A stretch of 64,000 nt of DNA from Glutamicibacter soli (GCF_003309065.1 NZ_POAF01000003.1:62001-126000); one strand, 5' to 3'. Shown: positions 33,967 to 42,377, counted from the stretch's first letter. Translations and numbers: made by a program. Notes: generated by a model from the sequence alone, not told the origin.

Positions 33967-34656
33967 CTAGGCCTTGACCTCCAGCTGGGCGATGAACTGC
34001 GGAAGCTGGGCCACGCCGTCCAGGATCACATCGTGCTCGTGGACCTCGAGGTCCTCGCGCCCCAGCTCGCCGGTCAGCACGCCCACGGCGATGACGCCGG
34101 CGTTCTTGGCTGCCTGCAGGTCGTTGACGGTGTCGCCGGCGGCGATTACCTTGCGCACGTCGCGGATTCCAGTCAGTTCCATCACGCGGTGGATCATGTA
34201 CGGTGCCGGACGGCCGGCGGCCACTTCGTCCGCGGTGACCACTGCGTCCAGCAGTTCGCCCTCGCCTGCGGCCCAGCCCAGCTGCGGCAGGATCACCGAT
34301 GCGACGTCGCGGGAAAACCCGGTAGTCAAGGCGATCTTGACGCCCTGGGCGGAGAGCTTCCGGAAGGCTTCGACAACACCCGGCAGCGCGACCGGCGGAT
34401 TCTGCTCGTAGTAGGAGAACAGCAGCTCGCGGAAACGCTCGAAGGTGGCGTCAACCAGCTGCTTCTCGGGCACGCCGCCGCCCAGGGTGATCAACGCGGT
34501 GATGGCTTCGCGCTTCTCGGCGCCCATCCAGGTCTGCAGGTTCTGCGCAGTGACCTCCGCCCCGGTTTCGCGCACGCTGTTCTCCAGCGCACGGTAGACA
34601 TCGGCGTGCTCATCGATGGTGGTTCCGGCCATGTCGCAAACGATCAGTTCAATCAC
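33967..34656 (-). CDS. Phosphonatase-like HAD hydrolase
   Basis: 229 residues from GTG 34656 behind AAGGAG. The HAD motif CDMAGTTID (nucleophile D8) and WMGAEKREAI with K48 in the place of the Schiff-base lysine of phosphonoacetaldehyde hydrolase, then LTTGFSRD and AAGDTVNDLQAAKNAG, match the PhnX-like family TIGR03351. It should cleave the C-P bond of phosphonoacetaldehyde or a close analogue. It is transcribed after the GntR regulator and stands opposite the oxidase and transporter genes of the module. Confidence 0.85.
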   Translation of the reverse strand: MIELIVCDMAGTTIDEHADVYRALENSVRETGAEVTAQNLQTWMGAEKREAITALITLGGGVPEKQLVDATFERFRELLFSYYEQNPPVALPGVVEAFRKLSAQGVKIALTTGFSRDVASVILPQLGWAAGEGELLDAVVTADEVAAGRPAPYMIHRVMELTGIRDVRKVIAAGDTVNDLQAAKNAGVIAVGVLTGELGREDLEVHEHDVILDGVAQLPQFIAQLEVKA

Positions 34657-34677
34657 GGTGTTTCTCCTTGGGTTGGG

Positions 34678-35448
34678 TTAGTAGCTCTGGAAAGCCATGC
34701 TTGGCGCGCGAGTGAATGCCGCGCGTTCCTCGCTGGTGTTTTCTATGGTGAAATTTGCAAGGTGGGGCAGGTAGCGGTCATCGGAATATTCCTTGACCTC
34801 GCCTGACCCGGATGAGGTGATGCGCCGTTCGCGCAGCAGCGGCGTACCGGCAGGCACTTCCAACAGCCTGCTGTCCTCGCCGTCGGCGGCCACCGCATCG
34901 ATGATGTGCTTGCCGCGGCTCAGGTCCACACCCTGCCCGCGCAGGTAGTTGAAGATCGACCCGGAATCCGTGTCGAAGTCGAAAAGCAGCCGTCCGGCGT
35001 CGGGGGCGAAGCTGGTGCGTTCGATCATTGCCGGGGTGCCGTCCAGCAGGCGCAGGCGCAGCACCTGGACGATCATCGTGCCCGGGGCGAGCCCCAGCTG
35101 CCCGGCCGCTTCGTCCCCGGCGGGGCGGCGCGCCAGTTCCAGCGTGCGCTGGCCGGGAACGCGTCCCACCGAATGCGCCCATTCGGTGAAGGACATGAAG
35201 GTGCTGAAGGACTGCGAGCGCACCGCATGGGCAACGACCGGGGGCTTGCCCTGGCCGCCTGCGATCAAACCTTCGGAACGCAGCGTAGCCAGGGCGTGGC
35301 GCACGGTGCCCCGTGAAGCGTTCGCCAGGGCGCACAGCTCCGTCTCGCTGGGAATCGGGTCCCCTTCCAGCCATTGCCCGCAGGCGATCCGCTCACGCAG
35401 ATCCGCGGCCAGCACCTGGTGCTTGGGTTGGTTCTTTTTCTGGATCAC
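34678..35448 (-). CDS. GntR-family regulator with UTRA domain, phosphonate module
   Basis: 256 residues if the GTG at 35448 is used. The upstream open frame continues but has no ATG or ribosome site, and a TATGAT -10 ends 6 bases before this GTG, suggesting a leaderless message. The winged helix is HQVLAADLRERIACGQWLEGDPIPSETELCALANASRGTVRHAL; the rest is a UTRA ligand domain (FSTFMSFTEWAHSVG, TPAMIERTSF, LLRERRI, YSDDRYLP). PhnF, regulator of phosphonate genes, is of this type. A copy of ACTTG-N6-CAAGT covers its own promoter and another precedes the oxidase gene. Confidence 0.85.
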   Translation of the reverse strand: MIQKKNQPKHQVLAADLRERIACGQWLEGDPIPSETELCALANASRGTVRHALATLRSEGLIAGGQGKPPVVAHAVRSQSFSTFMSFTEWAHSVGRVPGQRTLELARRPAGDEAAGQLGLAPGTMIVQVLRLRLLDGTPAMIERTSFAPDAGRLLFDFDTDSGSIFNYLRGQGVDLSRGKHIIDAVAADGEDSRLLEVPAGTPLLRERRITSSGSGEVKEYSDDRYLPHLANFTIENTSEERAAFTRAPSMAFQSY

Positions 35449-35467
35449 CACTTGATCATACAAGTGG
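35448..35467. promoter_or_regulatory. Operator 1 of the phosphonate module, with embedded -10
   Basis: Inverted repeat CCACTTG-N6-CAAGTGG. On the minus strand its centre reads TATGAT, a near-consensus -10 for the gntR gene, so binding would block transcription: autoregulation. Confidence 0.65.
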
Positions 35468-35513
35468 ATCCGGCGTGAAATCAGTGGTTTTTCCGGCTTC
35501 GGGGTGAAGCTTA

Positions 35514-35531
35514 GGTTAACGAAAATTAACC
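35514..35531. promoter_or_regulatory. Inverted repeat GGTTAA-N6-TTAACC
   Basis: A perfect 6-bp inverted repeat with the same 6-bp spacing, between operators 1 and 2. It may bind a second regulator, for example a phosphate-starvation regulator, but this is only inferred from the phosphonate context. Confidence 0.4.
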
Positions 35532-35549
35532 AAGTTGAACACTCGGGAA

Positions 35550-35565
35550 ACTTGTCTGAACAAGT
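35550..35565. promoter_or_regulatory. Operator 2 of the phosphonate module
   Basis: ACTTG-TCTGAA-CAAGT repeats the half-sites and spacing of the element at 35448-35467, 36 bases upstream of the FAD oxidoreductase ATG. Confidence 0.65.
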
Positions 35566-35601
35566 GCCAATCTGGCTTGAAATCGCCCGGCCAGGCCACG
35601 G

Positions 35602-36813
35602 ATGATCAATTCCGTGATGAACGAAAACACTTCCCTCCCCACCGCTTCCCAGCCGATCCAGACCGACGTCCTGGTGGTCGGCGCAGGCATCATCGGCCTG
35701 GCCCACGCAGCCCGCGCACTGGACGCCGGCTACACCGTCACCGTCATCGACCGCGACCACCGCTCCGTCGGCGCTTCGGTGCGCAACTTCGGGCACGCCT
35801 GCATCACCGCGCAGTCCGGCGACCTCTACGACATCGCGCAGGCGGGCCGTCCGCTATGGCTCGACTACTCCCGGCGCGCAGGCTTCTGGGCCGCCGAGGC
35901 CGGGGCCGTCGTGGTGGCCGCGACCTACACCGAGCTGCAGGTGCTCAGCGAGCTGGCCGCGGTGCGCGAGTCCGGGCAGATCACCCTGCTCTCCGCCGAC
36001 GAGGTCGCCGGCGTGCTCGGCCGAGACACCACCGAGGGAATCGCCGGCGGCGCCCGGCTGCGCGACGACCTGCGCGTCGACCCGCGCACCACCGTGGCGA
36101 AGCTGGCCGCCTGGCTGGATGCTCAGGAGCGCGGATCGGTGCTGTGGAACACCGCGGCACTGGGCTTCGGCGCCGGCTCCGCCCGCCGCGCCCGCATCGA
36201 GACCAGCCGCGGCCCCATCGAGGCGGACCAGGTGTTCGTCTGCGTCGGCCATGACGTCGACTACCTCTTCCCGCAGCTGGCCGAAGACCACAAGGTCCGC
36301 CGCTGCGCCCTGCAAATGGCACGTTCGACCCCGGACCAGCCGCTGGACCTCGGCCCGGCGGTGCTGACCGCCACCTCGATGCTGCGCTACGAGGCGTTCA
36401 CCGAGGTCCCCTCCGCCGCCAAGCTGCGCGCGGAAGTCCGCGAGAACCAGCCCCACCTGCTGGAGGTGGAAGCCAACGTCATGTTCACCCAGCGGCCGGA
36501 CGGCTCGCTGCTGCTGGGCGACTCGCACACCTACGACCTGACCCAACCCCCGTTCCTGAAGGAGACCACTTCGACCTCACTGCTGCAGAGCATCGAGAAG
36601 ATCCTGAACACCCCACTGGAAATCGAAGAGCGCTGGCAGGGCGTCTACGCCTCCAGCGAAGTCGGCCCGCTGCTGATCGCGGACGTCGTCCCCGGCGTCA
36701 CCGTGGTCTCGGTGACCGCAGGCGTGGGCATGACCCTGTCCTTCGGCCTGGCGGACCGCAATGTCACCGACCGTCTCACCGCCCGACAGCCGCTGGCTGC
36801 CGCGGCCCGCTAA
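35602..36813 (+). CDS. FAD-dependent oxidoreductase TIGR03364 type, phosphonate-linked amine oxidase
   Basis: 403 residues; ATG 35617 is a possible shorter start. The FAD motif DVLVVGAGIIGLAHAARAL with a following VTVIDRD, the GHACITAQSG loop, FVCVGHD and C-terminal VVSVTAGVGMTLSFGLAD place it with glycine/D-amino-acid-oxidase-like enzymes of family TIGR03364, found beside phosphonatase-like hydrolases. The likely role is oxidative deamination of 2-aminoethylphosphonate or its N-methyl form to phosphonoacetaldehyde, replacing the usual transaminase PhnW. It is followed by the phosphonate importer genes. Confidence 0.85.
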   Translation: MINSVMNENTSLPTASQPIQTDVLVVGAGIIGLAHAARALDAGYTVTVIDRDHRSVGASVRNFGHACITAQSGDLYDIAQAGRPLWLDYSRRAGFWAAEAGAVVVAATYTELQVLSELAAVRESGQITLLSADEVAGVLGRDTTEGIAGGARLRDDLRVDPRTTVAKLAAWLDAQERGSVLWNTAALGFGAGSARRARIETSRGPIEADQVFVCVGHDVDYLFPQLAEDHKVRRCALQMARSTPDQPLDLGPAVLTATSMLRYEAFTEVPSAAKLRAEVRENQPHLLEVEANVMFTQRPDGSLLLGDSHTYDLTQPPFLKETTSTSLLQSIEKILNTPLEIEERWQGVYASSEVGPLLIADVVPGVTVVSVTAGVGMTLSFGLADRNVTDRLTARQPLAAAAR

Positions 36814-36859
36814 GCACCACCCCACTCGCAACAGACTTTTCTTATACAGGAGCATCCCC

Positions 36860-37789
36860 ATGAAGCTTTCCCGCGCACTTCCCCTGGCAGTTGTCGCCGT
36901 CGGTCTGCTGGCCACCACCGCCTGCGGCGCTTCCGAGGCCAACGGCAGCACCAGTACCGAGGCCTCCGGCGCCCCGGCCTACTGCGCCGACGGCCCGATC
37001 AACTTCGGCATCGAGCCGTTCGAGGATCCGGCCAAGCTGGAACCGGCCTACGGAGTGCTGGCCGACGCCATGGAACGCGAACTCGGCTGCGAGGTCGAGG
37101 TCCAGGTTGTGGAGGACTACTCCGCAGAAGTCCTGGCCATGCGCAACGGCAAGCTGGACCTGGGCCAGTTCGGCCCGGTCGGCTACGTGTTCGCCAGCGA
37201 GCAGGCAGGCGCCGAGCCGATGGTCTCCTTCGGCACCGCCGACGGCAAGCTGAGCACCTACACCGCGGGCATCTGGGTCCCGAAGGACTCCGACATCAAG
37301 ACCGTGGACGACCTGCGCGGCAAGGACCTGGCCCTGGGCGGGGTCGGTTCCACCTCCGGCGACGTGCTCCCGCGCTACGCGCTGAAGACCGCGGGCATTC
37401 CGGAAGACGAGCTGAACATCAACTACGCCGGCGGCCACCCCGAGGCGCTGCTGGCCCTGGTCAACGGGACCGTTGATGCGGCCCAGATCAACACCCAGAC
37501 GCTGGCCACCGCCAAGGCCGAAGGCACCTTCAACCCGGAGGACTTCCGCCAGGTCTGGACCTCCGAGCCGATCCCGAACGACCCGATCACCGTGCGCCCG
37601 GACGCCGATCCGGAACTGAAGAAGGCAGTCAAGGACGCCCTGCTGAACCTGCCGAAGGAAGACATCGAGCAGGTCGGCAAGTTCCTGGACGTGGACCCGG
37701 CCGGACCGCTGCTGGAAGTCACCAAGGAAACCTACAAGCCGTTGTTCGACCTGGCCTCCGAAATGGGCCTGACCGAGAAGGACATCTAA
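36860..37789 (+). CDS. phnD: Phosphonate ABC transporter substrate-binding protein (PhnD-like)
   Basis: 309 residues from ATG 36860 (AGGAGC before it). The signal sequence ends near TTAC at Cys22 and is probably a lipoprotein. GIEPFEDPAKLEPAYGVLADAMERELG, VVEDYSAEVLAMRNGKLDLGQFGPVGYVFA and the GGVGSTSGDVLPRYAL loop are the phosphonate/phosphite-binding PhnD pattern. It presumably captures aminoethylphosphonate-like compounds. It is directly followed by the ATPase gene with no gap. Confidence 0.9.
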   Translation: MKLSRALPLAVVAVGLLATTACGASEANGSTSTEASGAPAYCADGPINFGIEPFEDPAKLEPAYGVLADAMERELGCEVEVQVVEDYSAEVLAMRNGKLDLGQFGPVGYVFASEQAGAEPMVSFGTADGKLSTYTAGIWVPKDSDIKTVDDLRGKDLALGGVGSTSGDVLPRYALKTAGIPEDELNINYAGGHPEALLALVNGTVDAAQINTQTLATAKAEGTFNPEDFRQVWTSEPIPNDPITVRPDADPELKKAVKDALLNLPKEDIEQVGKFLDVDPAGPLLEVTKETYKPLFDLASEMGLTEKDI

Positions 37790-38551
37790 ATGGAACAGGC
37801 AGCACTGAAGGTCAGCTCGCTGGCCAAGTCCTACAACGGGCGCCGCGTCCTGGACGACGTGGACTTCGAGGTCAAGCGCGGCGAGCTGGTTGCCTTCCTC
37901 GGCGCCAACGGCTCGGGCAAGTCAACCACGCTCAAATGCGTGGCAGGGCTGGCCGAACCGGATGCCGGGCGCATAGAGCTGGAGGGCGCCCAGCTCTCCG
38001 AGTTCAGCGGACGCCAGCTGCAGCTGGCCCGCAGCAAGGCCGCCATGGTCTTCCAGAAGATCCATCTGGTCCCGCGCCGCACCGCGCTGGACAACGTCTG
38101 CGCCGGAGCGCTGGCGCGCGTCAACTCGCTGGCCTCGGTCTCCCCGCTGTTCTTCTCCCGCGAACTGCGTGAGGAAGCCATGGGCTGCCTGGAACGCGTA
38201 GGCATGGCAGACCGTGCGCTGGACCGCGTGGGACGCCTCTCCGGCGGACAGCAGCAGCGCGTTGCAGTGGCCCGGGCCCTGTGCCAGCGCGCCAGCGTGC
38301 TGCTGGCCGACGAGCCGGTCTCCGCGCTGGATCCGAACGCCGCCGAGCACGTCATGGAGCTGCTCGCCGAGCTGGCCCACAACGAGAACCTGGCGGTGGC
38401 CGCGGTGCTGCACCAGCCGGATTTGGCGCTGCGCCACGCTGACCGCGCGATCGGCCTAATGCACGGGCGCATCACCTTCGACGGCCCGGTCGCCTCCCTG
38501 AACCAGAATGTGCTCGACACCCTCTACTCCCCCGAAAGGAACGCGGCATGA
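37790..38551 (+). CDS. phnC: Phosphonate ABC transporter ATP-binding protein (PhnC-like)
   Basis: 253 residues. Walker A GANGSGKSTT, Q-loop VFQKIHLVPRRTALDNV, signature LSGGQQQRVAVARAL and Walker B VLLADEPVSALDP. The RRTALDNVCAGAL block is typical of PhnC. The ATG directly follows the phnD stop, and the stop overlaps the phnE start as ATGA. Confidence 0.92.
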   Translation: MEQAALKVSSLAKSYNGRRVLDDVDFEVKRGELVAFLGANGSGKSTTLKCVAGLAEPDAGRIELEGAQLSEFSGRQLQLARSKAAMVFQKIHLVPRRTALDNVCAGALARVNSLASVSPLFFSRELREEAMGCLERVGMADRALDRVGRLSGGQQQRVAVARALCQRASVLLADEPVSALDPNAAEHVMELLAELAHNENLAVAAVLHQPDLALRHADRAIGLMHGRITFDGPVASLNQNVLDTLYSPERNAA

Positions 38552-39423
38552 GCATCCAGACTCCTCCCCGCCCGCTGGACACCGCCTTGGAGTCCGCTTC
38601 CGTCCGCACGCCGGCCCCGGCCAAGCTGCCAGTTCCCGCCGACCCGCACCGCGGGCGCAAGGCCATGCTGTGGGGCACGGCCACCGCCGTGATCGTGGTG
38701 CTGCACCTGCTCGCGGTGGCCGGCACCGACTTCGACCCGACGCTGCTGGTCGACGGCTGGCAGGGCATGGCCCGCTTCGTCTCCGGCGCCTTCCCGCCGA
38801 ACCTCGACTGGGAAGAAGTCATCAAGCCCGGCCTGGACGCCACGCTGGTGACCCTGTGGATCGGCCTGCTGGGCACCACGCTGTCCATCCCGAGCGCGCT
38901 GCTGCTGGCGGTGCTGGCTTCGCGCACCACCTCCCCGCACCCGGTGGCCTACCAGATCTCCCGCGCCATCCTCTCCTTCTTCCGCGCGGTGCCGGACATC
39001 GTGTTCGCGCTGATCTTCGTGACCGCCGTGGGCCTGGGCCCGTTCGCCGGCGTGCTGGCGCTGATCTGCCACAACACCGGCGTGATGGGCAAGCTCTGGG
39101 CGGAGTCCATGGAGGAAACCGACCAGGGCCCGCAGGACGCGCTGGCCACCGCGGGCGCCTCGCGCCTGCAGCAGATCACCCACGGCTCGCTGCCGCTGGT
39201 CATCCCGCAGTTCGTCGGCCTGCTGCTCTACCGCTTTGACGTCAACGTCCGCTCCTCGCTGGTCCTGGGCCTCGTCGGCGCCGGCGGCATCGGCCTGCTG
39301 ATCAACCAGGCCATCAAGTCCTTCCAGTTCGACACCATGCTGACCCACATCATCATCGTGCTGATCCTGATCATCGTGGTCGACCAGGCCTCCGGTTTCA
39401 TCCGCCGCAAGCTGGCCGTCTAA
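38548..39423 (+). CDS. phnE: Phosphonate ABC transporter permease (PhnE-like)
   Basis: 291 residues. A hydrophilic N-terminus, then about six membrane helices, with the binding-protein-dependent transport signature EETDQGPQDALATAGASRLQQITHGSLP and the conserved FRAVPDIVFALIFV and DVNVRSSLVLGLVGAGGIG blocks of PhnE. It completes the importer PhnDCE and ends the operon before a strong terminator. Confidence 0.92.
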   Translation: MSIQTPPRPLDTALESASVRTPAPAKLPVPADPHRGRKAMLWGTATAVIVVLHLLAVAGTDFDPTLLVDGWQGMARFVSGAFPPNLDWEEVIKPGLDATLVTLWIGLLGTTLSIPSALLLAVLASRTTSPHPVAYQISRAILSFFRAVPDIVFALIFVTAVGLGPFAGVLALICHNTGVMGKLWAESMEETDQGPQDALATAGASRLQQITHGSLPLVIPQFVGLLLYRFDVNVRSSLVLGLVGAGGIGLLINQAIKSFQFDTMLTHIIIVLILIIVVDQASGFIRRKLAV

Positions 39424-39441
39424 CCGTCGGCACCTGCCGGA

Positions 39442-39495
39442 ACAACGCAGCGCCGCCCCCGAACTGGAACGAGTTCGGGGGCGGTGCTGCGTTGT
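39442..39495. terminator. Strong bidirectional terminator
   Basis: A stem of more than 20 bp with two small mismatches (ACAACGCAGC...GCTGCGTTGT outside, CCGCCCCCGAACT inside) and a 6-base loop, between the converging phosphonate and metal transport operons. Confidence 0.8.
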
Positions 39496-39533
39496 GCTGG
39501 GCGGGAGTAGACACCCGCAGTGCGTTTGCCGAA

Positions 39534-40409
39534 CTAGCCGGCCGTCGACAGCGCCTTGCGCCGGCGAAGGATCGCCAGCCGCGAGGCGACCAGGCCCTGG
39601 CGCGGGCTGAAGAGGTAGACCGCAACAAAGATCAGACCCTGCGCCAGCACCACCATGCCGCCGGTGGAGGCGTCCAGGTAGTAGCTCACGTAGACGCCGA
39701 GCACCCCGCCGGACGCGGCCAGCACGGGAGCGATCACCAGCATGGTGCCGAAGCGGTCGGTGAGCAGGTACGCGGTGGCACCCGGGATGATGAGCATGGC
39801 GACCACCAGGATCACCCCGACTGCCTGCAGCGCCACCACCGAGGTCATGGCCAGCAGGCCCAGCAGCACTGCGCCCATGAGCTTCGGGTTCATGCCCAGA
39901 GCGTGCGCATGGGTGGGGTCGAACGCATAGAGGGTGAAGTCCTTGCGCTTGAGGATCAGGATCATGAAGGTGATGGCACCGATAATCAGCACCTGCCACA
40001 GGTCCGCAGCTGAAACGCCCAGCAGGTTGCCGAAGATGATGTGGTTCAGATCCACTTGGCTCGGCGTCACAGAGATCAGCACCAGGCCGAAGGAGAACAG
40101 CGTGGTGAACACGATGCCGATGGCGGCGTCCTCCTTGAGCCTGGAGGTATCGCGCACTCCTCCGATCAGGGCGACGGCGAGGAAGCCGAACACCAGGGCG
40201 CCCAGCGCGAAGGGAGCCCCGACGATGTAGGCCAGCACGACGCCTGGGAGCACCGCATGGGAGACGGCGTCGCCCATCAGCGACCAGCCGATGAGCACCA
40301 GCCAGCAGGACAGGATGGCGCACAGCACCGCGGCGATGATCGTGACGGCCAACGCGCGGAGCATGAAGGTGTAGGTCAGCGGTTCGACCAGCAGTTCAAT
40401 CAGGTTCAC
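39534..40409 (-). CDS. Manganese/zinc ABC transporter permease (MntB/ZnuB/SitD family)
   Basis: 291 residues from GTG 40409, which overlaps the ATPase stop as GTGA. Nine or so membrane helices, with LVLIGWSLMGDAVSHAVLPGVVLAY and the LKEDAAIGIVFTTLFSFGLVL block characteristic of ABC-3 metal permeases. It is the third gene of a binding protein-ATPase-permease operon. Manganese is favoured because of the nearby MntR-type regulator and operator architecture; zinc cannot be excluded. Confidence 0.9.
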   Translation of the reverse strand: MNLIELLVEPLTYTFMLRALAVTIIAAVLCAILSCWLVLIGWSLMGDAVSHAVLPGVVLAYIVGAPFALGALVFGFLAVALIGGVRDTSRLKEDAAIGIVFTTLFSFGLVLISVTPSQVDLNHIIFGNLLGVSAADLWQVLIIGAITFMILILKRKDFTLYAFDPTHAHALGMNPKLMGAVLLGLLAMTSVVALQAVGVILVVAMLIIPGATAYLLTDRFGTMLVIAPVLAASGGVLGVYVSYYLDASTGGMVVLAQGLIFVAVYLFSPRQGLVASRLAILRRRKALSTAG

Positions 40410-41161
40410 TGTCCGCCTCGTTTCATCGGGTCCAGGCCGAAGGCCATGGCCAGGTTTTCGGGTTGCAGCACGCGGGTGGGGTCCCCGTGCATGAGCACCC
40501 TGCGCATCAGCAGGATGGCTTCGTCGGCCAGCTGGGGCAGCGCGTGCAGGTCATGGGTGGAGACCAGCACCGTTCCGCCGTCGTCCGCGACGTCCCGCAG
40601 CAGCTTGGTGATGGTCGCCTCGCTGCGCTTGTCCACGCCGGCGAACGGCTCGTCAAGCAGCATGATGCTGGCTTCCTGGGCGATGCCGCGGGCCACGAAC
40701 GCGCGTTTCTTCTGCCCGCCGGAGAGCTGGCCGATCTGCCGCCCGGCGTAGGCTGTCAGCTCGACGCGATCCAGCGCTTCGTCGACCGCCCGCTGGTCGG
40801 CCTTGCGCGGACGGCGGGTGAAGCCCATGTGCCCGTAGCGGCCGGTCATCACCACCTCCCGCACGGAGATGGGAAAGTCCCAGTCCACCGCCTCGTTCTG
40901 CGGGACGTAGCCGATCATGCCCTTCTTCCGTGCCTGCTGCGGATCCTGTCCATTGATCTGGACGCTGCCGGTATCCGGCTTGATCTGGCCCATGATCGTC
41001 TTGAAAAGCGTGGACTTGCCGGAGCCGTTCATGCCCACCAGCCCGCAGACCATACCCCGTCCCAGCTGCACGGTGGCGTGGTCGAGCGCCTGGACCGGGC
41101 CGTAGTGGACGGTGGCGTTCTGGACGTCGATGGCCCATGGATGCTCCGCTTGGCTGCTCAT
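40406..41161 (-). CDS. Manganese/zinc ABC transporter ATP-binding protein
   Basis: 251 residues, ATG 41161 overlapping the upstream stop as ATGA. Walker A GMNGSGKST, IGYVPQNEAVDWDFP (typical of Mn/Zn/Fe ABC ATPases of the SitB/MntB/TroB type), signature LSGGQKKRAFVARGI and Walker B MLLDEPFAGVD. It pairs with the permease downstream and the lipoprotein upstream. Confidence 0.92.
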   Translation of the reverse strand: MSSQAEHPWAIDVQNATVHYGPVQALDHATVQLGRGMVCGLVGMNGSGKSTLFKTIMGQIKPDTGSVQINGQDPQQARKKGMIGYVPQNEAVDWDFPISVREVVMTGRYGHMGFTRRPRKADQRAVDEALDRVELTAYAGRQIGQLSGGQKKRAFVARGIAQEASIMLLDEPFAGVDKRSEATITKLLRDVADDGGTVLVSTHDLHALPQLADEAILLMRRVLMHGDPTRVLQPENLAMAFGLDPMKRGGQ

Positions 41162-42114
41162 GGCAACTCTCCCTTCAATGCGCGGGCGATGGTGCGGGTG
41201 TCGTGGGTGATCAAGTCGAGGTAGGTCGGCACGGGCCCGTCGGCGGCCGACAGCGAGTCGACGTAGAGCGTCCCGCCGTAGACGGCGTCGGTGGACTCCA
41301 CCACCCGCTGCATGGCGGCGTCCGACACCGTGGATTCGCAGAACACCGCTGGCACCTGCCGTTCGCGCACGGCGTCGATGGCCGCGGCCACCTTGCGCGG
41401 AGTGGCCTGCGATTCCGCATTGACCGCCCACAGGTACTTCTCCGTCAGCCCGACATCGCGGGCCAGATAGCTGAAGGCGCCTTCGCAGGTCACCAGGGTC
41501 CGGTGGGATTCGGGGATCTGCGCGAGCGAGGCGGCCAGCTCGTCATGCACGGCCTGGAGCTTGCTCTGGTACTGCGCGGCGTTGGCGCGGTAGTCAGAGG
41601 CGTGTTCCGGGTCCAGCTCGCTGAACGCCTCGGCAATGCGCCCGGCGTATTTCTGCACGTTCAGCGGACTCATCCAGGCGTGCGGGTTCGGTTTCCCCGA
41701 GCCTTCCTCGTCCGCGATGTCGATGACCTCGACGCCGTCACTGACCGTGACGTGCGGGGCGGGGTTGTCGGCCACGAATTGCGCGAACCACGCTTCGAGG
41801 TTCAGCCCGTTGTCAAGGATCAGGTCAGCACGCGAGGCCCGGCGCAGGTCGTCCGGGGTCGGTTCGTAGCCGTGGATCTCGGCGCCCAGCCGGGTCACCG
41901 ATTCCACCCGCAGGTGCTCCCCTGCCACGTTCTGCGCGATATCTGCCAGCACCGTGAACGTCGTCAAGACCACCGGTCGGTCATCGGGCTCCACTGGCTG
42001 CGGTTCGGCGGCGGTGCCGCCGGAGCAGCCCGCGAGAAACAGCAGCATCAGCGGCACAATCCCGAGGCGCCGCAGCAGGCCCTGGCCCCGCCGCCGGCGC
42101 GAGTGAGTTTTCAC
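41158..42114 (-). CDS. Manganese/zinc ABC transporter substrate-binding lipoprotein
   Basis: 318 residues from GTG 42114, chosen because GAGGG precedes it at proper distance; TTGs at 42120 and 42117 are in frame. Arg-rich n-region and lipobox LAGC (Cys30) make it a lipoprotein. The cluster A-I metal ligands are visible: His in IHGYEPTPDD, His in PNPHAWMSPLNV, Glu in CEGAFSYLARDVGL and Asp in YVDSLSAADGP, all typical of Mn-binding PsaA/MntC/TroA proteins. It heads the operon under the palindromic operator. Confidence 0.9.
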   Translation of the reverse strand: MKTHSRRRRGQGLLRRLGIVPLMLLFLAGCSGGTAAEPQPVEPDDRPVVLTTFTVLADIAQNVAGEHLRVESVTRLGAEIHGYEPTPDDLRRASRADLILDNGLNLEAWFAQFVADNPAPHVTVSDGVEVIDIADEEGSGKPNPHAWMSPLNVQKYAGRIAEAFSELDPEHASDYRANAAQYQSKLQAVHDELAASLAQIPESHRTLVTCEGAFSYLARDVGLTEKYLWAVNAESQATPRKVAAAIDAVRERQVPAVFCESTVSDAAMQRVVESTDAVYGGTLYVDSLSAADGPVPTYLDLITHDTRTIARALKGELP

Positions 42115-42193
42115 CAACAACCCTCGAATCCTTTTCCCTGCGCTCGCACGGCCTCGTTGCCGCGAAAGAGGGGCTCACGTTTCACCCCCTCAT

Positions 42194-42223
42194 AGGATAA
42201 TGTTTGAGGGGTCAAACATTCAA
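42194..42223 (-). promoter_or_regulatory. Promoter of the metal importer operon
   Basis: Minus-strand TTGAAT (42223-42218) and TATCCT (42199-42194) separated by 18 bases. The operator at 42199-42220 fills the spacer. Confidence 0.6.
42199..42220. promoter_or_regulatory. Palindromic metal-regulator operator (probable MntR box)
   Basis: AATGTTTGA-GGGG-TCAAACATT: perfect 9-bp arms around a 4-base centre. The TGTT-N10-AACA layout resembles the MntR box reported in Corynebacterium. Its place between -35 and -10 implies repression when metal is plentiful. Confidence 0.75.
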
Positions 42224-42284
42224 TTCGACTGCGCTGACTGGCAACCCTCCACGCGAACCGAGGCCACCCGGGCAAGGGAGCCAG

Positions 42285-42341
42285 AGAAGAAAAACAGGCC
42301 CCGGAACGCGCGGCTGAAGCGGCGTCGTTCCGGGACCTGTT
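42285..42341 (-). terminator. Terminator of the SH3b wall-protein gene
   Basis: On the minus strand CAGGTCCCGGAACG pairs with CGTTCCGGGGCCTG (one mismatch) around a 17-base loop and is followed by TTTTTCTTC. Confidence 0.8.
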
Positions 42342-42377
42342 CACGTTCCATCCCCAGCGTGCGGGCTGCGAGGCCCG

